Origin: Aphidius gifuensis
Taxonomy: Eukaryota; Arthropoda; Insecta; Hymenoptera; Braconidae
Direction of reading: 5' to 3'
DNA: 64,000 nt
Assembly (NCBI RefSeq): GCF_014905175.1
Contig: NC_057793.1
Location: 5,766,001 to 5,830,000 of the forward strand
Shown here: positions 28,349 to 41,100 of the stretch, in pieces
Numbering within the stretch: the first letter of the stretch is position 1
Layout of the letters: each line of letters starts with the position of its first letter
Position numbers and translations under genes: made by a program
Notes under the pieces: generated by a model
The model's input: only the letters and a program-made list of their open reading frames with translations
Told to the model about the DNA's origin: nothing
Database searches by the model: none

Positions 28349-31001
28349 TCGCGAGTTCCACAGAAAAAATAGCACAAAAAAAGCACAAAATTTGAGTTCT
28401 AATTATAATTTGTTGAAAGCAATATTTACAATTAATATTTGATTATTTTAATTATTTTATTTTTAGATTATCTAAGAAATTTGAATTCAGCATTAAAATT
28501 AGAAACATTATTTTATTTTTTGTAAGTAACAGTAAAATTTCAATCGAAAAATTCTTATGGAGCATCTTTCGTATATCATTTGAAAAAAAAAAAATAATCA
28601 AAAATAATGGTGACTTTGTTGATGAATAAGAATAAAAAATTATTATGATTATAATAAAAAAAAATAAAAAGAGTAAAACTCAGATGCCGATTGGTATACT
28701 GTACTCACGTGTACGTGAACTGGATACAGAAGAAATCATCCCTTTTTCTCTCATCATTCTTCATCATCTTTTATATATAAAAAAAAAAAATTTCTTTCCT
28801 TCTTTGCTTTTATTATGGATAAGTACAACCAAGTATACATGTCGAGCATGAAACATCACACATTTACCTCTTTATATTATCCAACAAATTGACAGTATTT
28901 CATTTTGTAATCTCACTCACATATTCATAACTTTTCTTTGATTAAAATTATCATTATAAATCGTTTTTAATTTATTAAACAAATTTTTTTTTCCTTTTTT
29001 ATCAGCTATGAAATTCTATTGTTATTGGAAAAATGAAAGACGGAATATTTTAAATACTTTTTATTAATTTCGATAATTGTCTTCAAAAATATTCAATATC
29101 TTTGAAAATAATTGTAATAAATTGATTATATTGTTTAAAATATTTTTAAAAAAGTATTTAGTGTTTTTTAAAAAAATTTGAAAAATAGTTTTATTCATTA
29201 AAAAAATATTATTACAATTTATCCTGTAAATTTATTTTTGGTAATTTATATTTCAACTAATGAATTTTTAATTTTATTGAAAATTAAAATTTACATGATA
29301 AGCTGTTATCTAAAATAGAATTTAAATAAGGTCAATCAATAATATTTTTAATTATTATAAAATACATGGCATTATAATTTTATTAATTAAATTATTTAGA
29401 CAAATTTTGAATCTATAAATAAAAAAATTTGTAAAATAAAATGCGTCTTTAAATCCAATCCTCAGTTGGAAAATTAATGAAATATCATTTATATAAAATC
29501 CACATCATTATTGTAAAATGAATTGATATGTCAGTAAACTTTTTCTTAAATATTTTGACCCTCAAGATCGAAAATGATCCTTCAATTTCTCATGGATAAA
29601 AATCATCCTTCTCTTATAAATTCAACCAACACGATTGGATTTCTGATTTCCCAAAGGGAATATCCAATCCTTTTCCATTTTCTTTATTTTTTTTTCTTTT
29701 TACCTTTACCCTGCAAATGTTTATTCTTATCTTTTCATGGTAATCGGATGCTCTGTCAAGCACTTCCACTTTTTTTTATTTTTTTTTATTTTATTTTCTA
29801 TATAATGTATTTGAAAAGACATCTGACAACACACTCCATTTCATTTTTAAAACCAGTTTCACTGAAGAAAATCAAATTATATTCTCGTCCCACATCAACA
29901 ACCGCGAGATAAAATCATCAACCAACTGATGTCATTTATTTTAATCTTATTATTAATTGTTTATGAGTCCTTTTTCATTTGTTTAAACAATGATGAAAAT
30001 AAAATTTTTGACAATCATCAAACACTTGTTCTTTCTTCTCTCTCATAGTTTGAGATATTTTATTTATATGACATTTAATAAAAATGTCATTCATCATTGT
30101 TTGTTCGTGTCCCCTCTTCTCAAGACACTCACAATGATACTATTTATTACTTGGTTGTATTTTGAATAAATACCGTCTAGATATCATACAAAGAAGGGGA
30201 GCAAAATTGCGTGCAAATAAGCAATGTAAATTTAGGTCATTAGCCTTTAGACATACTGAGTGTGGACACATTTAAATAACTCTTAATCGTCACAACTCAC
30301 GCTATACAACACACTGATGGAATTCATTTTTTTTTTCATTCAAAACAATGAATATTATCGTGTCAAAGGTAAATAATAATTACAACCAAAAAAAAAATTA
30401 AATTAAAAAAAAACACTCCTTTGAAAAATTATATTTTTAGATTTTTTTTGAATATTTTTTTTGTAAAAATAAATTTATTTACACTTGTTTACTATTAATT
30501 CAACAATTTACAATAATTTTTATTAACAAAAATAATTCTAAAAAAATTTTTAAACACATATTTTCATCAGGAAATATTTTTTTTTTTTTAAATTTATGCA
30601 GAAAATAAAAACCTACAAATCTATGCTAATAAATAATGATAAAATTAAAAAATATATATTTATATCTTTCACATGCAACATTGAATTAAAAAAAAAATAT
30701 ATATATTTAGCTATTAAAATAATTCATGGAGTTTGTAAGACATTTAATTTCCGTTTATTGGCCATCAAGTTTTTTACATTTTTTTTTTTTCATCATGGTA
30801 TTTATAGTATGTGAAAATATATTTATTATTTTTTTTATTTTTAAAATCTTGATTGAGAATTGCAATTTGCTTATTTTATTTCATAGCTTGTTTTTTTTTT
30901 ATATACATATTTGTAATTTTTATTATTTTTTTTTTGAAAAATATATTTTTCTCACTTCATAGTATAAATTGGTACTTATTTTAAATATCAGCATCTTGTT
31001 T
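28349..31001. other. non-coding, AT-rich
   Basis: The ORF at 29574-29912 (112 codons) is hydrophobic low-complexity sequence without family resemblance. CACGTG at 28706. Otherwise homopolymer-rich. Confidence 0.45.
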
Positions 31002-31190
31002 CTACAACAGGTTTACACCGATTCATGCAAATACAGTTAAACATACTTTACGTAGATTTTTTTAATTTTTTTTTCAAATTTTATTTTATGTTTAGTGAGC
31101 TGTATCGTATATAGTGTTCCTTTCTCGCGCTACAACAGGTTACACGCCTATTCTCGCCCACGGATTTGCATTTGTTTTGTGTGTACTACC
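31002..31190 (+). promoter_or_regulatory. enhancer-like module with two POU octamers
   Basis: CTACAACAGGTTTACAC (31002-31018) is followed 6 nt later by ATGCAAAT (31025-31032). CTACAACAGGTTACAC (31130-31145) is followed 18 nt later by ATTTGCAT (31164-31171), the same octamer on the other strand. The second half is GC-richer than the surroundings. Confidence 0.35.
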
Positions 31191-34100
31191 GAGTGGGCGT
31201 ACCGCATCCGATATAAACTCATTTTCTTTTTTTGCTTTTGTGTTAAATTTTTGTACATGTCCTACGTGCAGAATTAAATAACCTGTCCAGATAAATCCAA
31301 GTGAATGCCAAATTATTATTATTCTCAGAATTATTTAATTTCTTTATTTTACTATTCTAAGAAATTTTATTTTATCTAATACCTTTTTCAAATAAAATTA
31401 TTCATCAAATTTCACAAACTATATACTCAATTTTTTTATGCTTCTATTTGACTGTATTAATTAATTATTAAGACAACAAAATGTCAAAAAAGAATTGCAG
31501 AAAAAAAATATATATCAAGTTACAGTTTCGAAATATTTAGCAAATTTTTTTGTTGATAAAAATCAAACAGGAAATTTGTTATACATTTATAAACTCATCA
31601 GACATTATTATTTATTATTTTTTTTTGATATTATTATGTACAATATGATATGTTTTGTAATAGTATATATAGTTGATTCCGTCCCCGGATGTACAGTTTG
31701 CAAAACAAGAAAAATAAAATAAAAAATATTTAAGTTACACCAGGTACATCCGTCATTGAATTCCAATGCGAAGCACGTGTCTCCTCCTTCAATAAGAAAA
31801 AGAAAAAGAAGATATAGTTATATATTATTATGAAAAAAAAAAAAAAAAAAAAACATACATATAGAGAAAGAGGTAAAAAAAAAAATAAGAGAAGCAATCA
31901 GATACGTCAGAAATGCTTGTAATGTACTTGATATCGTTATGAAGAAAATTCTCGGTTTATTTGAATTTCCATCAATCAATTGAATAACATATTTTTTTTT
32001 TTTCTATCACTCATCAAATATATACACGGATTTTATTAGCAGTGTGAATCTGTAACTGTGAATTTTCTAAAAAAATTTTAAAATAGATATAGATTTTAAT
32101 TTGTAGTAATTTTTTTTTACTTTTTAAAAAAAAATATTAAAAATACAATAAATTTATATATGAAAATTTATACCTCAAATTTATATATTTATATAGTGAC
32201 AATAAAAATAATAAAATAAATGAATCGACTAGATGTAAGCAAAAGCGAGCAAAAGTGTGGTCTCATTGTCGAAGAATTGTATGCTGGACAATCTGGCAGG
32301 AGAAGAGACGCAAGGGACTGCCAATCAGCTATCAGGGCTTCCGAGGGGTTAAAGTAGACAAAAAAAGAAATATAAAAAAAAAAAAAAAACGAAAAAGAAA
32401 AAAATCTACCCCCGATGGATTTGCCAAAGGCGCGTCTAAAGAGGGCGTCATTCGAATACACGAGGGTTAATGATCACCTACGTTATATTAGATTAAGTTT
32501 CCCAGGGAAATTCTTGTCAATGATGATGGCAAAAAAAAAAAATTCATACATACACACTTCCATATGTTTCTTAAAAAAAAAAAAAAGACATACTTAAATA
32601 ATCATTGCGTTAAAATTAAAAACCAATTAAGCTATTTTAAAATTAATAAAATGATAGAATTAATTCCACAGGTAAACACAAATCAGTAACTTGTGTTTAC
32701 CTATAATTATGATTGTATGAATAGTGGGGGAGGGGGAGGAAGGGATGAACACCCCTTTGGCATTCATTTGGTTATCATATATGTAAAACAATCAACGTTC
32801 AAATATACATAATAGCTTTTCATATGAAACGCATGTGTACACAAGAATTTTTCCCATTAGTAAATTTTTTTTTCTCTCCTCTCCTCACTCTCTCACTTTC
32901 TCTCCTATATACAATATTATATGAACATCTGCCTATGGCTGCTGTTGATTTTACCTTGTTGATGATGCTTCCAATTTTTTTTTTTTTTTTATCCCCTGTA
33001 CAAAGAATATTAATACAGCATAATTAAATCCAATAATCATAAAATCATACACTAGGTGGTCTGATAAAATGGCATGCTTTTGAATTAATTATTTTACAAA
33101 AAAAATAAAATAAAAATTAATATGCAACAATAAATGAGAATTTATAATTTTTTATATTTTTATTTATTTTATTTATTACCTGACATTGGTGGTTATATTT
33201 TGTATTGTATAATTACTTATGCTTCATTTAACAAATTGTAAACGAAAAAAAAATTTCGTGTGAAAAATATATAATATTGAAGTGTTTCTTTAATAAATAT
33301 ATATTTTTTTTGTGGTTATATTGAGGGGGTATATATTTTTGTGCAAGTATACATGCAGTGTTAAAGAATAGAAATCACGTCCTACTTCCACCATCAGCAC
33401 CATCGTCGTCATCATCATCGTCGTCGTCGTAAGCACGATCGAATTCGGGTCTCGTCATACAACACCACCCCGGAACTTTACAACTCGTTGGGGGTTACAA
33501 CCCCTTATTTTTTAGCTGGGAAAATTTTTTTACTGATGAACCTGATGAAAGTAAAAAAATAATTGTTCATTTATATATTTATATGCACACATATGCTGTG
33601 GCTCTTGATAAATTCAAGACAAATATCGATAAGCATCTTTTTTACTACTATTCAACATTTTGGTTTTTTTTTTCTTTTTAGATGATTCATATAGAATAGT
33701 CGCTTTAACAATGTAAAATTATTGCTATAGGAGGGTGAGAACAAATATTTTTACGACTGTTCGAAAGAAAAAAAAATAAAATGATAACGTCAAGTCAATT
33801 TTATTTTTCCCCTTTAAAAACACTTGAATATTTTCTATACACTTATTTATTTATTTTCGTTTTTTGATAAAAATAAAAAAAAGAAATATCTTTTATTCAC
33901 AGATTTAGGATTTTAGAATTTTTTTTTTTTTTTTTGATCTGACCAGAAAAGTACTTTACCCAATTTTTCGAGGTCATGGGGTGTATATTTTTACGTCTTT
34001 GCTATATAGTGCTAAAAAATTTACCAAAATTGATGGGAATCAAGGGACGACACTTTTATTTTTACTTTTTTTATTTTTTTTATTTTTATCTGAAAGGGGC

Positions 34101-37100
34101 AGGCGAGACAAAATAAGGGTATGGTCTATCTCAATTTTTTTTTACTCGCATCACAAAGGGTAGAGTGGTGCACGGGAAAAAAAAATATATATATAGGTTT
34201 ATTTCGAAGAGAAATATGTTGTGTAGCAGTGAAGTTTCGATTTTCGAAGAGAATAGGTTTTGATGATTAGAGCGAGGGGTTTGTTTGTGATGAGAAAAAA
34301 AAATTCTATTTTACTTTTCATTACAGGATTATTAGAAAAACAAAACAAAGTGAAAATAAAAATCAAGATAATATAAAACACAGTCGATTTAATTTACTTA
34401 AATTGATTGAAAAAAAAGGGACTTCTTTTCACCATTTTAGCCTTAGTGGTTGATTTTAAAAAAATATTAAAATTCATAGGAGATTAAAGCAATTGAAAAA
34501 ACACTTTTTTAGATTCTTCAAAAAATTTATTATGTAAATTGGTTTGAGAAGTAGAATTTTTAGAATATTAGTTTATTTTTTGTAAATAAAAATAATTTTA
34601 TAATTATTTAAAACAATGAAAATCATAAAAACGTGTTTGATGAAAATAAATTAGCATAAATTTAGTATTTTTTTTTTCAGTGAATTACAAAGTAAAAAAT
34701 ATAATAATGACATTAATGCTCTGGCATATTTAATGTGTATAGTAAAACTAAACAAAAGACATCGTAAAGTTTAAAGTTTTGTATAAAGAAGGTTAATATT
34801 TGCATATGTTTGAGTTTAATTTTATAACTAACCCTGCAGTTGACACGCGTGATAAAATAATTTCATATTTTCTTGGATAATAACAAAACAACAATGGTTT
34901 TTTTTTTTTTGACATTAATATCATCACTTGGTGAAAATATTTCTCCAGATCTTTCGTAACTTTCAAGTAGATATTTCAGGAAAAAACAAATTACTCCGGA
35001 TTAATTTTCCTCGAAAAATTCAAACAAAAATCTCGTGAAATTACTCATCAAGTTTCTGAAATTGCCTAAAGTTCAAAAATAGAAAAAAAAAACAAACAAA
35101 ATTCCAAAAATTAGCGTAGGTATTGATATAATTGTATCAAAATATTATTCATAAAATTAAAAAAATAAAATTAACTCCAGTCCATAACCTGCCCAACAAC
35201 TAAAAATGTACGATTATAATTTTGTTTGAGCCAGACAAAATTGAAAAGAAGCGTGACGAAATGAAAAAAAAAAAAAAAAAATAGTGCGTTTTAGTCTGAA
35301 ACAGAAACATGAATATAGTCTTTGGTATTTAGGTGAGAGTGTACATTTTATTCTCTATCCACACACACACCAGTCTATTGCTGTACTATGAAAGGATAAA
35401 AAAGAAAAAAATAAACAATAATAATAATGTTATAAATAATAATAAAATAAAAAACTAAAAGTAATGACTGTGTGAATATAATAAGACCAAAGAGTTTCAG
35501 AGAGTGTGTAGTTGAAACTACTAGCATATGCGAAAGCAAAAAATAAAAAATATGGAGGATATAGTGTTGGTGTGTAATAAACGAGACTTGTATTGAAAAG
35601 AAGGGCGATGTAAGAAGAGCGACTAGAAGTAAATGAAAATAATAATAAAATAAACCAGAAATGAGAGGGATCAGAGGCAGCCAAGCTAGGCGAGTAAATA
35701 TATACGTGAGGTAAAAAAACGTGGTACCAAGACTCCAAGAGAACACGAGAGAAAGATTATATATATATGAAAAACGAAATGGCCACATAGCGGTTGACAT
35801 GAGAAGCTGCTTTTTTTACAATAAAAATGCGAAAATAATAATACAACTCTCAATTTACTATGACAATAATTTCGATTGTTACTTTTATCTAGTAGAAATT
35901 GACACCTTCATTTTCTTTCAATAATTACACATGGTCTAGAATTATTGTTGCCAAAAAAATATATAAAAAAAATAAATCAATAACAAGAGAATAAAAAAAA
36001 CATAATTCTTTATAAAAAATTATAATTTATAATTAACATAAAAAATAATAATTTAGATTAGCTGTAAAAAAAAGAATAAAATTTCGAAATCGAAATACGA
36101 TTAGAAATGAAATTTCGATTAAGTAGTGGCGCCACCTGCAAGGTTCCACCCATTTGCAACAATGTATTTTTATTTTTATTATTAATTGCATTTATGATAT
36201 TTAAATGAAAATAATTTTTTTTAAAATTTTATTATTGATTTAATTGAATCGTTTGAATATTTACATTGGTCAATAATTTGGAATTGTTCAAACACAAATA
36301 CCAGACGAATATTAAACTAGTTTTATCAAAGGATTTCAATATGGTATATCTAGAGTCTCGAGCATTGTCATATCATCAATTCAGACATATCGCAATCTAG
36401 ATTCTAATGAGTTCACTGATCCCAACTCACTTGGTGGCCAAAGGTAGATAATAATGCGTTGTAAATTTATATATGTATATAACAATATCGATTTTGGTCT
36501 GATCAATGATATGCCATCTTAAACACAAAGACAAATACTTGAATTTTTTATTATTTTATCTTTGATTAATTTTACAAATAGTCAAGTATCAAATTTTATA
36601 AAATAGACTCACTTGGCCTCGTGAATATTTGATGATTTGCGAAGCTTCACAAACTTAAATATATCGCGTGACTATTCATCATTCATTTTACCGACGATAA
36701 AAAAACAAAAAAAAAATTAATCTACACACTAAAGCTTGTTGTTATTTTTCAAAATAATTATTATATTTTATTTTAGAAATTTAATAATCATCTGGTTGTT
36801 ATCGATTATGAAGAAATACATTTTAAATTGATTTTTTTTTTGTTGATATTTTGAGCACAATGAACCCAAACTTTGACTCGTTTGATTTGTAAAAATGAAA
36901 GTACTTGAGGTAATTATCAATCACAAGTTAAATAACTTGAAAGAAATGTAAAAATAAAAAAAGTGGGAGTTACTATTTAACACGACTCTGACGTAATGAT
37001 TATTGCGTATGCGTCTTGACCTTTCGCACACTAAATATATTTATCTCTAGCGTGTCTATTTAATTATAAATATAATTTTTTTCTCATTTTTATTTAATTT

Positions 37101-37380
37101 TAAACGTGATGAATAAAAAATTCACTTGCAAAATTATTCAGTTAATTTTCAAATATATATATTCATTTAGCTGAATGTCAAGTCATCAAATTCCTTGCGT
37201 GAAAAAAAAAAGCAAGGCCATCAAATGCTTGATAAATTTAAATTGTAATTAAATTGAATCATTAAGAATTTAATTTTATTGAAAAAAACAATAATAATTA
37301 TTTAAATTTAGGAAAATAAATAAATAAATAAATCATGAAATATTTTAGTTTAAAAAATAAAAATAAATAAATATCGTTTG
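31191..37380. other. non-coding, AT-rich
   Basis: CACGTG at 31774; islands at 32230-32500, 33360-33500 (ATC/GTC repeat at about 33397-33431) and 36110-36480. The 141-codon minus-strand frame at 35375-35800 is a translation of purine-biased DNA. No exon supported. Confidence 0.45.
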
Positions 37381-37560
37381 GTGGAAAGACTGAAGGCACT
37401 GTGTTGACTTCTGGGATGCCCTGAAGTAGCAACCAAGCCCCGATTGCCAATGTCTGGCCCTGTAATTAGGTTTATGTTGTCGGTAATATCATTACTTGGT
37501 AAGCATGCAATTTCGAAGGTCCCTTTTGCACTACCATTCGTTCGTTTAGAATTACAAAGC
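37381..37560 (+). other. conserved-looking island just upstream of the first visible jing exon
   Basis: Balanced composition close to the acceptor at 37702. Holds a 52-codon frame (37450-37608, MSGPVIRFMLSVISLLG...) and a donor-like G|GTAAGC at 37499, but no splice from it enters the jing frame correctly. More likely an intronic element than an exon. Confidence 0.3.
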
Positions 37561-37702
37561 TGCAGGCAAATGCATCAAGTCTCATTTTACATATTTTCTT
37601 ATATATAAATATATATATATGATTTAACCCTGCAAGGTTGATTCAATGTCAAATAATATGATGATGATGATGATAATATTTGTTATATTTTTATTGTTAC
37701 AG

Positions 37703-38120
37703 TGGTGTTGCTGTATCATGTGGTGATTGTAGTAGTAGTGGAACAAGTGATATAACTGAACCAGGTTCACCGTGTAGTACAAGTAGTAGTGACGAGGGTG
37801 TTGCTATTAATCGTGCTAAATCAAAAAGTCCATTACCATCATTACCAAAACTGGCGCCACCCACAACAAGTACCCACAATGGGACCAGGCCCCAGTGGCC
37901 CTGGACCCCACCACTAGCTGCAACAGCATGTACAACAAATTATAAAAATAATACAACAAGAAATAATGAACCAGAAATTGGTACATTACCAAAATCTGGT
38001 GCTGCTGATCCATCAGTTAGAATTAATAATAATAAAACATCTAAATTACAAAATCATCACGATACACAAGGAAAAATAACTGAATATTTTAAAACACAAA
38101 TTAAACCACAACAACCCAAG
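37703..38120 (+). CDS. jing: jing coding exon a (Ser-rich, PIP-box-like motif)
   Basis: Acceptor TTATTGTTACAG ends at 37702 and donor AAG|GTTTGT is at 38121. The first base completes a codon begun in an unseen upstream exon; 139 full codons follow and end in phase 0. Content: a Ser-rich stretch ([17 protein letters not shown]), a short basic/Pro segment ([12 protein letters not shown]), a low-complexity Asn/Thr part, and at residues 122-129 QGKITEYF, which fits the PCNA-interacting-peptide consensus. The open frame runs a few codons further upstream into the intron, where it is polypyrimidine tract rather than protein. Confidence 0.88.
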
Positions 38121-41100
38121 GTTTGTTTTAATATTTTAATTATTTATTTTTATAATAATTTATTTATTTATATTTATATTTTCCATAGATTAAAAAGACA
38201 TCAACTGAAATGTCTGTATTAATTGCTAAAAATTCACCAGAATTTCGTCGACCACAAACTGTTCAAAGAAATAAAAATGGTTTAGCTAAATATTTAAATG
38301 TTGTATTACCAAATAGTCGAAGAATTGATAATTGGAATGTTAAAAAAATATCATCACCACCAACAATAACAACAACAACAGCTACAAAAACATTAACACC
38401 ACCAGCTCCACCACCAACACCAGCAACAACAACACCATCGCCAACAACAACAACAACAACAACAGCATCAATAAATGTTAAAAAATTAACATCAGCAAAT
38501 ACACCACGTGTAACTGTAACAAAACTTGATAAAAAATTAATATCAAAAGCATTACCAGGATTGCCAATATCAAGTGATGTTTTATCAAGTATAACTGGTT
38601 GTAAAATATCATCATTAAGACTGACAAATGAAGCAAGTCCAAAGGCAACAATTATTGAGCCATCTTCAACTCCAACAGTTGTTAATAACAATAATAACAA
38701 TAACAACAATAATAATAATAGTAATAGTTATAATAATAATGAGCCTGTGGGAATTGATTTTACTTCATTTCATAAAAAATCAATTGTCAATGAAAATAAT
38801 AATAATATAACATCAACAAATCATGCAAGGACAAATGGACAACAAAATTCATTATCAAGGTTATCATCTTCTGGAATTTTAAATGCAAAAACATTGCCAA
38901 CAACAACAACAACGACGACAACAACGACGTCTAGAAGACTGGATGATGATTATGAGGAAGAAGAAGAAGATGAATCATCAAGAAGTAGTGAATCAAAACC
39001 ATCATCAATATCACCAATATTAACAGCACCAACAACTATAAGATTTCCAGCTAGAGTACCAACTAAAAATAACAGAACAACAAATGACAGTGGCATATGT
39101 CGATGGGATAAATGTGATATTAATTTCGAATGTAATATAACTCTTCTTGAACATTTACAAGTTAGTATTTTTATTTATTAATAATTATAATATATTTCTA
39201 TTATTTATTTGTACATTGATGATTTATTTTTAATGATTTATTTTTCTACAGAATGCTCATATAAATTCACAAACTGGTGGAGATAATTTTGTTTGTCAAT
39301 GGCAAGGATGCAAAGTTCAAGGCAGATCATCATGCTCAAGAAGATGGCTAGAAAGACATGTATTATCACACGGTGGAAATAAACCATTTAGATGCATCGT
39401 TGATGGTTGTGGCAGTAGTTTCAATTCACAGGTATAAAACGTATTTTAATTTACATTTAAAAAAAAATTTAGTGTGAAATTATTATTGATAAATAACAAC
39501 GACGTGAGTGTTGATGTTCATAGTGTATTTATTTTCTTACTTGTTGGTAATTTGTTTTCATCAAAAAACAAAACAAACAAAAACAAAAAGTGATATTCAA
39601 ATTGAGCTAACTCTTCAACTGATTTATCAAAAAATTTAAACGATTTGACTGGATAATTTAATAATCATCAATTTTTATTATTTTATAAAAATAATAATCC
39701 AGAAACCATTGTGTATTTTTTTCGATCTACAAAAACATAAATGAACACAATTTGTGATTTATTTATTTTATTATTATATTGTGAATTAATTTCAACGTTG
39801 TTTTGTATTTTCATCAAATTAATCATCGTTGATTTATTGTCAATATTCGTATTGAATTTGTTTAAATTGAATCATCAATATTATTTTCATACTGTCAATT
39901 AATATGAAATGAATTTTTTTGTTTTTCCCCATCAATATATGTAACATTAAGCATTGGAAGTTTTGCTTTTGATAACATTAATTTGTTATTTTTACATATT
40001 CATTGATTAGAAAAAAAATATATTCTTCAAATTGGTAATGTATCTTTGTTTCGAGTGCGTATACACACTCACATGGTCATCCTTGTCGGTCACAATGTCA
40101 TCGCGAAATGTAGATTTCAAAAGAATAATTCAATTAAGAAAAATAAAAAAATTATAATAATCTTTACAATAATGCTATCGTGACCGTCATCATTGTTCCA
40201 ATAATCATCAATCAATTTTCAATTTTATTATTAAAATTATTGATAATATTTATCTTGAATAAACATATCATAAAATTGAATTTGATTTGTATAATTGTGT
40301 CTGGTATTGCATTGTGAGCAAAACTCATATGGCTTTCAATAAATGGACATTGTCCAGCAACACCAAAATCCATTTATTATTATCAAATCAATTATTTAAA
40401 TAATTATCTTTGTTCAAATATATTATGATGATTGAATATTGAATCAATCAAGCTTTTCAAATAAATTAAAATCTTGCTATTTTATATTTGGAAAAGGTCA
40501 CACTGGGCAATGTCCAATTTTCAACTTGACTAATAATAAAAATTAATTAATTTTACAGCCTGCTTTAGAAAGACATGTCAACAATCACTTCAATCAATCA
40601 GAAACAAGTAGCAGCAGTAGTAGAAAAAGTTGTGAGAATGGAAAACTCGTTCGGAGAAATGGAAAAAAATTGAGATACAGAAGACAACCATGGTCGGGTA
40701 TGTATATTAATTTAAAAAAAAAAAATATAAATACAATTTAATAACTTGTATTTTGTATATTTATTATTATACTTTTATTTTCTAGCGAGATTATTTGATT
40801 ATATTGATACCGGTGTTATGGAGGGTCTACAGCATCGATTATTAGAAATAGCAAAAACCAGAACACAAGGAAAACTTGCTGAAACACCTGGTGATTCAAT
40901 AGCCTTAACTAGTCAAGTATGTTTATTTAATTTATTTATTTAAATCAATTAACTTTTTAAAAAATTTAATAAATTATTTGCTTTATATTTTATTATAGAT
41001 TTTAGCAAAAAGAGTTGAAATGGATGGAAAAACAAAGGTGCTTTTACGATGGTATCCACGAGACATGTAAGTTTAATTTAATTTAAAAATAAATAATAAT

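Noticed and set aside
35375..35800. 141-codon minus-strand ORF, hydrophobic
   Set aside because: Translation of a purine-biased + strand; Leu/Phe/Tyr/Ser low complexity, overlapping second frame equally open, no domain or splice context.
37450..37608. 52-codon ORF as the jing start exon
   Set aside because: Available donors leave phase 0 or 1, while the exon at 37703 needs two bases carried over.
38263..38709. 148-codon minus-strand ORF
   Set aside because: Shadow of the Thr/Asn codon repeats in the jing exon (poly-Val on the opposite strand).
40344..40356. TGGACATTGTCCA as an ecdysone response element
   Set aside because: Half-site is GGACA, not GGTCA; only the one-base spacing fits.
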